From Cladocopium goreaui (lineage: Eukaryota > Sar > Dinophyceae > Suessiales > Symbiodiniaceae), in assembly GCA_947184155.2 (NCBI GenBank), contig CAMXCT020001469.1, forward strand, positions 512,227 to 576,226: 64,000 nt of DNA, written 5' to 3'. The notes beneath the pieces were generated by a model. That model was not told where the DNA came from and searched no databases. It was given only the letters and a program-made list of their open reading frames with translations. Below are positions 13,116 through 24,782 of this stretch, piece by piece; the stretch's first letter is position 1; every line of letters begins with the position of its first letter. The position numbers were made by a program, and so were the translations under genes.

Positions 13116-13222
13116 AAACTGGTTGGTGGTTGACCTACCCCTCTGAAAAATATGAGTTCGTCAGTTGGGAGTATTATTCCCAATATATGGAAAGTCATAA
13201 AATTCATGTTCCAAACCAGCAA
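13116..13222. mobile_element. Small fold-back element, family D copy 3
   Basis: Starts ACTGGTTGGTGGTTGACC and ends TTCCAAACCAGC. It matches 5216-5323 closely over the whole length. It lies immediately before a family A element. Confidence 0.6.
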
Positions 13223-13234
13223 ACAGAAAAACAT

Positions 13235-13339
13235 TACCCTCTGGTAATTTAACATAGCTATTGAAAATGGCCCATTTATAGATGGTTTACCTATTAAAAA
13301 TGGTGATTTTCTATAGCCATGTTAGTTTACCACAGTGTA
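13235..13339. mobile_element. MITE-like element, family A copy
   Basis: Left end TACCCTCTGGTAATTTAACATA and decayed right end CATGTTAGTTTACCACAGTGTA, with the standard family A interior (CTATTGAAAATGGCC, AAAATGGTGATTTTC). Confidence 0.8.
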
Positions 13340-13584
13340 GACACAAATTCAAATGATGAACCAGCCAAGGCGGTTCATGTCAAAATGCACCAGACCCAGA
13401 CAGCCGCTCCCTATAGATGACTTGTGCCCCGAAAACAGGATGCCAGGTTCCTGCTCTTTAAAACATCAAAACACCACACTTGCTGCCGCCCATAAAATGG
13501 TGAGAATTGAGAATCATCTGCCGCGATAACATGGGAGAACTACATAGTGCTCTAGGCTATCACCATCCCTCTCCAACTTGCAGA

Positions 13585-13792
13585 CTAAGTTGCCACTGGA
13601 TGAGCAGCATCGTCAGAGCAGCCAGAATCTAAGGTGAAGGGACACTCGTTCTCACGACATGTGAGCAATTTGATGGACATGTTGGGCTGAAACATGTCAT
13701 GGAGCCACCTATTTTCTAGTTCTACCAAGATTGCCAACAGGCTCAACAGTTCTTTTTGCAGCGCTGTCTCAAAAAAAGTGTTCACGTTCATC
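13585..13792 (-). CDS. Terminal exon of an unidentified minus-strand gene
   Basis: Read on the minus strand, an acceptor CGTTTAG|G precedes a 69-codon open frame ending in TAG at 13585-13587. It encodes a protein-like sequence including TFFETALQKELLSLLAILVE, then ENRWLHDMF and a Cys/Asp-rich tail. The Leu-rich part could be helical. The exon candidates at 14872-15089 and 15669-15812 lie upstream on the same strand and may belong to the same gene, although phases show that connecting exons are missing. Family not recognised. Confidence 0.4.
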
Positions 13793-14871
13793 CTAAACGT
13801 ATCGAGAAGGTCAGATTCGTTCCACAATGTCTAAAGTCTAAACTCAGACGACCTAAAAAAACTAGTCGTTGGAAGGATGTTGTACATATATATATATACA
13901 TTTATATATACTGTTGTACTTATTTCTGATACATTATGCAGCTTTCTCCATCCACAGGGCTAGACATGAATCCATTCAGAAAACGTTCATCAGTCGGTGT
14001 AACCCTCAACACCTCAGTGCAAAGAGTTTGTTCCCACCCTAGGTATCCGGTGAAGAGTCATACAGCAGGACCAGCAAGGGGTGTATTATCTACTCTAGTG
14101 GTCATACTACTTTATTTTGCCATGCAACGGTCACCCTTCATTGACAGATTCGATATATGAGTTTGTCTGAAAATACTCATTTTCTTTTTGGTTGCTCATA
14201 ATTTTCGCCATTCAAATTGCCACATATATATTATATATATTATATAGATTATATAGGATATCACCTATTTTTGGAGATAGGTGCATTGGGGTACGTAAAC
14301 TCCGGGCACCCCAGAACCATCCCACCAAAAATAACCAGTTCTGTCTATCAACCATTAAAACCTATAATTTCCGTCCAATTTTTGGTTGAGAAGAAACCTC
14401 CATCTGTTCACTTTTTTACAAAGGGGCACCGAAAAAGGCTACCAGCATCAAAAACCAAGAAACCACAACAACAGTGGCTGATTGCCAATCCCTTCTCCAT
14501 GGCTCGGATTGTTGGAGAGTTCCAAACCTGAGGGACTGGCTGATCCCCAGTCGGAACCAGGGATTTGGGGTATCCAAAAAAAGGACACATCCATATCATT
14601 GAAAAGAGAAAATGATGTAATTATGATGGATTCACCAATGGATTTAAGGAGGTAGCCTATCTTTGGACCAAACCCGGCAACCAGCAGGAAGAGCTTTTTG
14701 GACGGAGAATTGTTTTACTGGATTGCAGGTTGAACTAATGGTTTCCAGAAAAATTAACCATCATTTATGGTGACAGTGACATCATTCGAGGTCTCTCCAA
14801 CAAGACCCGGAACATGTGGTGCTCTCAAAGAAAGTTTTTTTTTTTTTACCTGGGAAATCACCATTTTTCAC

Positions 14872-15089
14872 AGGAACGTAGCCTTTGAAGTCGGGGATAA
14901 TCGCCCGTCCTGTTGTGGCCGTTGTGGTAGAAGCTGTCCGGGACATCAAGGCAGCCGTCCCAGAATTTGGTCCAAGCGTCGCATTGATCGCAGCAAAGCC
15001 AGCGATGTGCGACAGAAGAACTTTCCAACATGTCATCTGTGACTGAAGGTCCTGGAGTTGCCAAGTGCAACGGGGCCGCAGAACACTTG
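14872..15089 (-). CDS. Internal exon of an unidentified minus-strand gene
   Basis: A 218-nt minus-strand exon candidate with acceptor CCAACAG and donor CCT|GTGAAA. It encodes WQLQDLQSQMTCWKVLLSHI, then AGFAAINATLGPNSGTAALM and a Thr-rich stretch. The segment around KVLLSHIAGFAAINATLG is hydrophobic enough to be part of a membrane helix. I cannot name the family. Composition and paired splice signals are the evidence. Confidence 0.4.
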
Positions 15090-15432
15090 CTGTTGGGAAA
15101 GATACAAGAAATCACCCCAAATATATAGGTGCGGGCTAGAATTATTGACCCCGACATGGATGGGTAAACACAAAAAGAAGGACCAATCTTCTCCAATTTT
15201 GTGGGCCAGAAAAACATGTTCAACCAAATACACACACACATACTATATATATATTATCTGTATGCATATACCGTCTAATACTTATATATACATATAGAAA
15301 AACAACACCAAATCACCAATTTCACCAGTATATCACATTATCTAGTGATACTTTTTTCTAAGTACTTCATATTGCTTATACCATTATAGGATATATATAC
15401 CCAATCACCAGTATATAACCAGTACTTATATA

Positions 15433-15546
15433 TGGGTTTGTCTGAAAATAGGGTAGAGTTTCCCAATGAAATAGCCATTTTTCATAGGGATAATGATCAG
15501 CAAAACCATTGGGTACAATGGGGTACACTATTTTCAGACACAGCCA
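15433..15546. mobile_element. MITE-like element, family B copy 2
   Basis: Inverted ends TGGGTTTGTCTGAAAATAG and CTATTTTCAGACACAGCCA. The interior contains GGGATAATGATCAGCAAAACC, inverted relative to the copy at 5414. A lone family B end (GTTTGTCTGAAAATA) sits at 14160. Confidence 0.75.
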
Positions 15547-15668
15547 TATATAAGATTTATCACGCTTTTAGTAGGATTTTACATTTCAAACTTGTTGAAG
15601 GGCCTAGTGTAAGATAAGATATCACAAGTACTTATACCAGTACTTATATATAACCAAATCACACTATC

Positions 15669-15812
15669 GGTCACTAGCTCTGCGGGCTCCTCGATGTGAT
15701 CCAAGGGATGGAGGTCAGAGAAAGTGATCTGAGCTTTCACGGTTTCATGGAGAATTCCCCAATTTCGCTGGTTCATACAGGATGGGCCACCTTCAAGATA
15801 GCGTTCAGTTGC
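15669..15812 (-). CDS. Internal exon of an unidentified minus-strand gene
   Basis: The acceptor TTTTTTTAG|G has a strong pyrimidine tract on the minus strand. The open frame reads ATERYLEGGPSCMNQRNWGI, then LHETVKAQITFSDLHPLDHI and EEPAELVT. The donor is either GTGACC (exon end at 15675) or GATAGT (exon end at 15669); both keep phase 0. Probably the same gene as the exons at 14872 and 13585. Product not recognised. Confidence 0.4.
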
Positions 15813-16149
15813 CTAAAAAAAGTGGCTGAATTCTATGGTTTATGGTAGATATAACATGATATAACTATAGTTACTGGGGTATAAACAACTTATGACTGGG
15901 GGGCACCATCCTGTAATGAATGGAACATCTGAATAAATTCATTGGACACCCTGAAAGTCATTCTATGTGCTTAAGATAGTCATCTGATGATCATGTCATC
16001 TCCAAGAAAAGATTATGACAGCAAAGAAATCATCATGAATTTAGATTAGAGATCTGCTTTTCTATCGTTTTTGAGGATGACTATGGATGACCATAATCAT
16101 ATCTGTAACATATGACATATCGATCACTAATATGCGACATGATCAATGT

Positions 16150-16310
16150 ATAAATATATATATATATATATATACGTATATAATCGTGCACATACACACA
16201 CACACACATATATATATGTATATATATGTACACGGATCGTATTTACGTTAATCCAGGTTTGGGTACGGTATGATATATACATATATATATATATACATAT
16301 TTTTGGTTCA
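16150..16310. repeat. TA/CA microsatellites before the assembly gap
   Basis: (TA)n, (CA)n and mixed TATATG runs, followed by C-rich sequence (16318-16400) up to the run of N. Low complexity here probably caused the assembly break. Confidence 0.8.
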
Positions 16311-16400
16311 GCGTTCCAACCCCCCTCCCCCCCCCGCCATGGTCATGGGTCAGCCATAGTACTGTCCCCCTCCCCCCCTGTGGTGTGGTGGGGGTGTGGT

Positions 16401-16500
16401 NNNNNNNNNNNNNNNNNNNNNNNNNNNNNNNNNNNNNNNNNNNNNNNNNNNNNNNNNNNNNNNNNNNNNNNNNNNNNNNNNNNNNNNNNNNNNNNNNNNN
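16401..16500. other. Assembly gap (100 N)
   Basis: Exactly 100 undetermined bases, the conventional size for a gap of unknown length. The array to the right begins immediately after it, so the array may extend into the missing sequence. Confidence 0.98.
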
Positions 16501-19500
16501 TCTGATGTTTTCACATCTTTTGGTCTCCAAACTCTGTTGTGGAAACATCAATGTGCATGCTGCTGATCTTCTTCCAAACTGCGCAAAACATTGGCTTTTC
16601 ACAAGTAAATGCCTCCTGTCTGTCTCCCGTCCCATTTTTTTCTATTCCCTAATTCGCAACTTGTTCCTAAGTGCACAAAACATTGTGTTTTCACAGGTAA
16701 GTGCAACCTTTGTGCCTCCCGTCCCATTTTTTCTATTCCCTAATTCGCAACTTATTCCAAACTGCAAAAAACATTGTGTTTTCACAGGTAAATGCTGCAT
16801 GTGTCTCTCGTCCCATTTTTCCCTATTCCCTAATTCACAACTTATTTCAACATGCGCAAAACATTGTGTTTTCACTGCATGCCTCTCTCGTCCCATTTTT
16901 TCCTATTCCCTAATTCACGACTTATTCGTTTGACGTGGCCCTGCCAATGGATTTTGCAACTTGAACAGCATGAGACAGCTCCTAAGTAAAAAAGGAAATA
17001 TTTTTCTCTTAAAAAGAAGCAGCACGTCACAAATGACATAATCCATTGGCAGGGCCACGTCAAACGAATAAGTCGTGAATTAGGGAATAGGAAAAAATGG
17101 GACAAGAGAGGCATGCACATCTACCTGTGAAAACACAATGTTTTGCGCATGTTGAAATAAGTTGTGAATTAGGGAATAGGGAAAAATGGGACGAGAGACA
17201 CATGCAGCATTTACCTGTGAAAACACAATGTTTTTTGCAGTTTGGAATAAGTTGCGAATTAGGGAATAGAAAAAATGGGACGGGAGGCACAAAGGTTGCA
17301 CTTACCTGTGAAAACACAATGTTTTGTGCACTTAGGAATAAGTTGCGAATTAGGGAATAGAAAAAATGGGACGGGAGACAGACAGGAAGCATTTACTTGT
17401 GAAAAGCCAATGTTTTGCGCAGTTTGGAATAAGATCAGCAGCATGCACATTGATGTTTCCACAACAGAGTTTGGAGACCAAAAGATGTGAAAACATCAGA
17501 GAGCGAGACAGTACCAACTGGGGTGTGCGGCATGCCGCACACCCGAGTTGGTACCGTAGGTGGACGAAATATTCAAACCCCTTCTATCCTGTACAACCCC
17601 TTCGCCCCCAAAGTTCAATGTTATTGTAACCTGAAATGCGTTAGCCCCAATGGACGAAAAAAATCAAACCCCTAACATCACTTTTGCTAACGCGCGCGAT
17701 GAAACATTGAGATTTGGGGGTGCGGGGGTTCAACATATTGCGTGCTGCAGGGTTTGAATATTTTGTCCATCTACTGTCTGGTTCTCTGATGTTTTCACAT
17801 CTTTTGGTCTCCAAACTCTGTTGTGGAAACATCAATGTGCATGCTGCTGATCTTATTCCCAACTGCGCAAAACATTGGCTTTTCACAAGTAAATGCCTCC
17901 TGTCTGTCTCCCGTCCCTTTTTTTTCTATTCCCTAATTCGCAACTTATTCCTAAGTGCACAAAACATTGTGTTTTCACAGGTAAGTGCAACCTTTGTGCC
18001 TCCCGTCCCATTTTTTCTATTCCCTAATTCGCAACTTATTCCAAACTGCAAAAAACATTGTGTTTTCACAGGTAAATGCTGTATGTGTCTCTCGTCCCAT
18101 TTTTCCCTATTCCCTAATTCACAACTTATTTCAACATGCGCAAAACATTGTGTTTTCACAGGTAGATGTGCATGCCTCTCTCGTCCCATTTTTTCCTATT
18201 CCCTAATTCACGACTTATTCGTTTGACGTGGCCCTGCCAATGGATTGAAACTTGAAAACAGCATGAGAACAGCTCCCTTCTAATTACAACACGGCAAACT
18301 TTTCTCTCAAAGAAGCACACGTAAAAATGGACCATATTCCTTGGCCGGGCCACGTCAAACCGAATAAGTCGTGAATTAGGAAATAGGAAAAAATGGGAAA
18401 AGAGAGAGCCGGCGATTTGCAATATACATGTGAAAAAATGACCACCAATGTTTGCGCTGTTTGAATAAGTGTGAATTAGAGGAATGGGGAAATGGGACGA
18501 GAGACACATGCAGCCATTTACGGTGAAAACACAATGTTTTTTGCAGTTTTGGAATACGTTGCGAATTAGGGAATAGAAAAAATGGGACGGGAGGCACAAA
18601 GGTTGCACTTACCTGTGAAAACACAATGTTTTGTGCACTTAGGAATAAGTTGCGAATTAGGGAATAGAAAAAATGGGACGGGAGACAGACAGGAGGCATT
18701 TACTTGTGAAAAGCCAATGTTTTGCGCAGTTTGGAATAAGATCAGCAGCATGCACATTGATGTTTCCACAACAGAGTTTGGAGACCAAAAGATGTGAAAA
18801 CATCAGAGAGCGAGACAATACCAACTGGGGTGTGCGGCATGCCGCACACCCGAGTTGGTACCGTAGGTGGACGAAATATTCAAACCCCTTCTATCCTGTA
18901 CAACCCCTTCGCCCCCAAAGTTCAATGTTATTGTAACCTGAAATGCGTTAGCCCCAATGGACGAAAAAAATCAAACCCCTAACATCACTTTTGCTAACGC
19001 GCGCGATGAAACATTGAGATTTGGGGGTGCGGGGGTTCAACATATTGCGTGCTGCAGGGTTTGAATATTTTGTCCATCTACTGTCTGGTTCTCTGATGTT
19101 TTCACATCTTTTGGTCTCCAAACTCTGTTGTGGAAACATCAATGTGCATGCTGCTGATCTTATTCCAAACTGCGCAAAACATTGGCTTTTCACAAGTAAA
19201 TGCCTTCTGTCTGTCTCCCGTCCCATTTTTTCTATTCCCTAATTCGCAACTTATTCCTAAAGTGCACAAAACATTGTGTTTTCACAGGCAAGTGCAACCT
19301 TTGTGCTTCCCGTCCCATTTTTTTCTATTCCCTAATTCGCAACTTATTCCAAACTGCAAAAAACCTTGTGTTTTCACAGGTAAATGCTGCATGTGTCTCT
19401 CGTCCCATTTTTTCCTATTCCCTAATTCACAACTTATTCCAACATGCGCAAAACATTGTGTTTTCACAGGTAGATGTGCATGTCTCTCTCGTCCCATTTT

Positions 19501-22500
19501 TTCCTATTCCCTAATTCACGACTTATTCGTTTGACGTGGCCCTGCCAATGGATTTTGCAACTTGAACAGCATGAGACAGCTCCTAAGTAAAAAAGGAAAT
19601 ATTTTTCTCTTAAAAAGAAGCAGCACGTCACAAATGACATAATCCATTGGCAGGGCCACGTCAAACGAATAAGTCGTGAATTAGGGAATAGGAAAAAATG
19701 GGACAAGAGAGGCATGCACATCTACCTGTGAAAACACAATGTTTTGCGCATGTTGAAATAAGTTGTGAATTAGGGAATAGGGAAAATGGGACGAGAGACA
19801 CATGCAGCATTTACCTGTGAAAACACAATGTTTTTTGCAGTTTGGAATAAGTTGCGAATTAGGGAATAGAAAAAAATGGGACGGGAGGCACAAAAGTTGC
19901 ACTTACCTGTGAAAACACAATGTTTTGTGCACTTAGGAATAAGTTGCGAATTAGGGAATAGAAAAAAATGGGACGGGAGACAGGAGGCATTTACTTGTGA
20001 AAAGCCAATGTTTTGCGCAGTTTGGAATAAGATCAGCAGCATGCACATTGATGTTTCCACAACAGAGTTTGGAGACCAAAAGATGTGAAAACATCAGAGA
20101 GCGAGACAGTACCAACTGGGGTGTGCGGCATGCCGCACACCCCAGTTGGTACCGTAGATGGACGAAATATTCAAACCCCTTCTATCCTGTACAACCCCTT
20201 CGCCCCCAAAGTTCAATGTTATTGTAACCTGAAATGCGTTAGCCCCAATGGACGAAAAAAATCAAACCCCTAACATCACTTTTGCTAACGCGCGCGATGA
20301 AACATTGAGATTTGGGGGTGCGGGGGTTCAACATATTGCGTGCTGCAGGGTTTGAATATTTTGTCCATCTACTGTCTGGTTCTCTGATGTTTTCACATCT
20401 TTTGGTCTCCAAACTCTGTTGTGGAAACATCAATGTGCATGCTGCTGATCTTATTCCAAACTGCGCAAAACATTGGCTTTTCACAAGTAAATGCCTCCTG
20501 TCTGTCTCCCGTCCCATTTTTTTCTATTCCCTAATTCGCAACTTATTCCTAAGTGCACAAAACATTGTGTTTTCACAGGTAAGTGCAACCTTTGTGCCTC
20601 CCGTCCCATTTTTTTCTATTCCCTAATTCGCAACTTATTCCAAACTGCAAAAAACATTGTGTTTTCACAGGTAAATGCTGCATGTGTCTCTCGTCCCATT
20701 TTTCCCTATTCCCTAATTCACAACTTATTTCAACATGCGCAAAACATTGTGTTTTCACAGGTAGATGTGCATGCCTCTCTCGTCCCATTTTTTCCTATTC
20801 CCTAATTCACGACTTATTCGTTTGACGTGGCCCTGCCAATGGATTTTGCAACTTGAACAGCATGAGACAGCTCCTAAGTAAAAAAGGAAATATTTTTCTC
20901 TTAAAAAGAAGCAGCACGTCACAAATGACATAATCCATTGGCAGGGCCACGTCAAACGAATAAGTCGTGAATTAGGGAATAGGAAAAAATGGGACAAGAG
21001 AGGCATGCACATCTACCTGTGAAAACACAATGTTTTGCGCATGTTGAAATAAGTTGTGAATTAGGGAATGGGGAAAAATGGGACGAGAGACACATGCAGC
21101 ATTTACCTGTGAAAACACAATGTTTTTTGCAGTTTGGAATAAGTTGCGAATTAGGGAATAGAAAAAAATGGGACGGGAGGCACAAAGGTTGCACTTACCT
21201 GTGAAAACACAATGTTTTGTGCACTTAGGAATAAGTTGCGAATTAGGGAATAGAAAAAAATGGGACGGGAGACAGACAGGATGCATTTACTTGTGAAAAG
21301 CCAATGTTTTGCGCAGTTTGGAATAAGATCAGCAGCATGCACATTGATGTTTCCACAACAGAGTTTGGAGACCAAAAGATGTGAAAACATCAGAGAGCGA
21401 GACAGTACCAACTGGGGTGTGCGGCATGCCGCACACCCGAGTTGGTACCGTAGATGGACGAAATATTCAAACCCCTTCTATCCTGTACAACCCCTTCGCC
21501 CCCAAAGTTCAATGTTATTGTAACCTGAAATGCGTTAGCCCCAATGGACGAAAAAAATCAAACCCCTAACATCACTTTTGCTAACGCGCGCGATGAAACA
21601 TTGAGATTTGGGGGTGCGGGGGTTCAACATATTGCGTGCTGCAGGGTTTGAATATTTTGTCCATCTACTGTCTGGTTCTCTGATGTTTTCACATCTTTTG
21701 GTCTTCAAACTCTGTTGTGGAAACATCAATGTGCATGCTGCTGATCTTATTCCAAACTGCGCAAAACATTGGCTTTTCACAAGTAAATGCCTCCTGTCTG
21801 TCTCCCGTCCCATTTTTTTCTATTCCCTAATTCGCAACTTATTCCTAAGTGCACAAAACATTGTGTTTTCACAGGTAAGTGCAACCTTTGTGCCTCCCGT
21901 CCCATTTTTTCTATTCCCTAATTCGCAACTTATTCCAAACTGCAAAAAACATTGTGTTTTCACAGGTAAATGCTGTATGTGTCTCTCGTCCCATTTTTCC
22001 CTATTCCCTAATTCACAACTTATTTCAACATGCGCAAAACATTGTGTTTTCACAGGTAGATGTGCATGCCTCTCTCGTCCCATTTTTTCCTATTCCCTAA
22101 TTCACGACTTATTCGTTTGACGTGGCCCTGCCAATGGATTTTGCAACTTGAACAGCATGAGACAGCTCCTAAGTAAAAAAGGAAATATTTTTCTCTTAAA
22201 AAGAAGCAGCACGTCACAAATGACATAATCCATTGGCAGGGCCACGTCAAACGAATAAGTCGTGAATTAGGGAATAGGAAAAAATGGGACAAGAGAGGCA
22301 TGCACATCTACCTGTGAAAACACAATGTTTTGCGCATGTTGAAATAAGTTGTGAATTAGGGAATGGGGAAAAATGGGACGAGAGACGCATGCAGCATTTA
22401 CCTGTGAAAACACAATGTTTTTTGCAGTTTGGAATAAGTTGCGAATTAGGGAATAGAAAAAAATGGGACGGGAGGCACAAAGGTTGCACTTACCTGTGAA

Positions 22501-24262
22501 AACACAATGTTTTGTGCACTTAGGAATAAGTTGCGAATTAGGGAATAGAAAAAAATGGGACGGGAGACAGACAGGATGCATTTACTTGTGAAAAGCCAAT
22601 GTTTTGCGCAGTTTGGAATAAGATCAGCAGCATGCACATTGATGTTTCCACAACAGAGTTTGGAGACCAAAAGATGTGAAAACATCAGAGAGCGAGACAG
22701 TACCAACTGGGGTGTGCGGCATGCCGCACACCCGAGTTGGTACCGTAGATGGACGAAATATTCAAACCCCTTCTATCCTGTACAACCCCTTCGCCCCCAA
22801 AGTTCAATGTTATTGTAACCTGAAATGCGTTAGCCCCAATGGACGAAAAAAATCAAACCCCTAACATCACTTTTGCTAACGCGCGCGATGAAACATTGAG
22901 ATTTGGGGGTGCGGGGGTTCAACATATTGCGTGCTGCAGGGTTTGAATATTTTGTCCATCTACTGTCTCGCTCTCTCTGATTTTTTCACACACGATCTTT
23001 TGTCCCAAACTCTGTTGTGGAAACAATCACTCTGCATGTGCTGATCTTATTCCAAACTGCGCAAAAACATTGGCTTTCCACAAGTAAATGCCTTCTGCCT
23101 GTCTCCCGTCCCATTTTTTCTATTCCCTAAGTCGCAACTTATTCCAAACTGCAAAAAACATTGTGTTTTCACAGGTAAATGCTGCATGTGTCTCTCGTCC
23201 CATTTTTTCCTATTCCCTAATTCACAACTTATTCCAACATGCGCAAAACATTGTGTTTTCACAGGTATGCTGCATGTGTCTCATGTCCTCTTTTCCGATT
23301 CCCTAATTCACAACTTATTCCAACATGCGCAAAACATTGTGTTTTCACAGGTAGATGTGCGTGTCTCTCTCGTCCCATTTTTTCCTATTCCCTAATTCAC
23401 GACTTATTCGTTTGACGTGGCCCTGCCAATGGATTTTGCAACTTGAACAGCATGAGACAGCTCCTAAATAAAAATAGGAAACATTTTTCTCTTAAAAAGA
23501 AGCAGCACGTCACAAATGACATAATCCATTGGCAGGGCCACGTCAAACGAATAAGTCGTGAATTAGGGACTAGGAAAAAATGGGACGAGAGAGACATGCA
23601 CATCTACCTGTGAAAACACAATGTTTTGCGCATGTTGGAATAAGTTGTGAATTAGGGAATAGGAAAAAATGGGACGAGAGACACATGCAGCATTTACCTG
23701 TGAAAACACAATGTTTTTTGCAGTTTGGAATAAGTTGCGAATTAGGGAATAGAAAAAAATGGGACCGGAAGCACAAAGGTTGCACTTACCTGTGAAAACA
23801 CAATGTTTTGTGCACTTTAGGAATAAGTTGCGAATTAGGGAATAGAAAAAAATGGGACGGGAGACAGACAGAAGGCATTTACTTGTGAAAAGCCAATGTT
23901 TTGCGCAGTTTGGAATAAGATCAGCAGCATGCAGAGTGATGTTTCCACCACAGAGTTCGGAGACCAAAAGATGTGAAAACATCAGAGAGCGAGGCAGTAC
24001 CAACTGGGGTGTGCGGCATGCCGCACACCCCAGTTGGTACCGTAGATGGACGAAATATTCAAACCCCTCCTATCCGGTACAACCCCCTCGCCCCCAAAGT
24101 TCAATGTTAATGTAGCCTGAAGTGCATTAGCCCCAATGGACGAAACAAATCAAACCCCTAACATCACTCTTGCTAACACGCGCGCTGAAACATTGAGATT
24201 TGGGGTGTGCGGGGGTTCAACATAGTGCGTGCTGCAGGGTTTGAATATTTTGTCCATCTACT
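16501..24262. repeat. Palindromic higher-order array, six ~1.3-kb units
   Basis: A 22-bp palindrome with core GTGTGCGGCATGCCGCACAC occurs at about 17522, 18829, 20120, 21415, 22711 and 24008, spaced 1307, 1291, 1295, 1296 and 1297 bp. Between successive copies lies a second fold-back, GACGTGGCCCTGCCAATGGATT against its complement about 80 bp away (at 16933, 18230, 19535, 20827, 22122, 23415). The arms are tandem sub-repeats of about 90 bp containing GAATTAGGGAATAG, ATGGGACG and GTGAAAACACAATGTTTT, reading one way before the fold-back and the other way after it. Units are nearly identical except for a corrupted stretch at 18240-18540. All open frames inside are repeat translations with Ser/Phe/Cys-rich nonsense and are not genes. 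Confidence 0.95.
17549..17776. repeat. Fold-back module of the array (first of six)
   Basis: Each array unit has a module of about 220 bp with inverted ends GTAGGTGGACGAAATATTCAA and TTGAATATTTTGTCCATCTAC around a GC-richer core (GCTAACGCGCGCGATG). The other copies follow each 22-bp palindrome. The last one, at about 24042-24262, forms the right edge of the whole array. It has the shape of a MITE captured and amplified within the array. Confidence 0.65.
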
Positions 24263-24782
24263 GTAGTGACAGAGTTCCCTTAGGTGACGGTTCCTTTTTC
24301 TCTTCAAGTTTTACTTCAACCTTAGGTTCCGGTTTGACTTCAGTTTCTCCTTCAATCTGAGGTTCCCGACGTCTTGGGATACCGTCCTTCGAACCGGAAC
24401 TTGGCCCAGAGGCCACCATTGGCTCTTCATCGGGATCAAAAGGTTGAGTTGGTACTTCTAACTTACTATCAGGCTGAATTGTTTTCTTGACAATCTTCTT
24501 GGAATCAGGCTTGGCCGTTTTCGGCACCTCTTCAGGCTTAGGCTCTGATCCTTTGAATCTCTTGCAACCTTCTTTGTTGGTGTGTGGTCGATGTTTACCA
24601 CTGCATGCTGGGCATGTGATGTCTTCGGACTGAAAGCTGTACATCGGTTTCCAACTGGAAGTAGCAAGAGCCATAATGTCAAGGACTGGATGGTTGGATG
24701 TACTGACCGCCAATGCGGTGCGTTGCATTCCAAACAGTGGACAAGTCATGAACTCACCTACAGGAGCGTGCTCAATGTTCAT
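24258..24782 (-). pseudogene. Copia-like polyprotein continuation, truncated by the array
   Basis: This 174-codon frame continues the polyprotein of the ORF ending at 24779. Its first residues (IEHAPVGEFMTCPLFGMQ) read as the natural continuation of the preceding protease region. It includes a small Cys/His cluster, CPACSGKHRPHTNKEGC, resembling a zinc knuckle, and then a Lys/Pro/Glu-rich linker. Its last codons and stop come from array sequence, so the element was cut at the array border. No integrase, reverse transcriptase or RNase H remains. The shift from the upstream frame is by one base with an ATGA overlap. Confidence 0.7.

Noticed and set aside
16501..24262. Dozens of open frames of 60-180 codons on both strands with repeated motifs such as FPNSQLI and KTQCF
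   Set aside because: They are translations of the palindromic array; the same words recur in all frames with the repeat period, and the composition is not protein-like.
16501..24262. CRISPR-like impression from regularly spaced repeats
   Set aside because: Units are about 90 bp and 1.3 kb, alternate in orientation, and have no unique spacers; the genome is eukaryotic.
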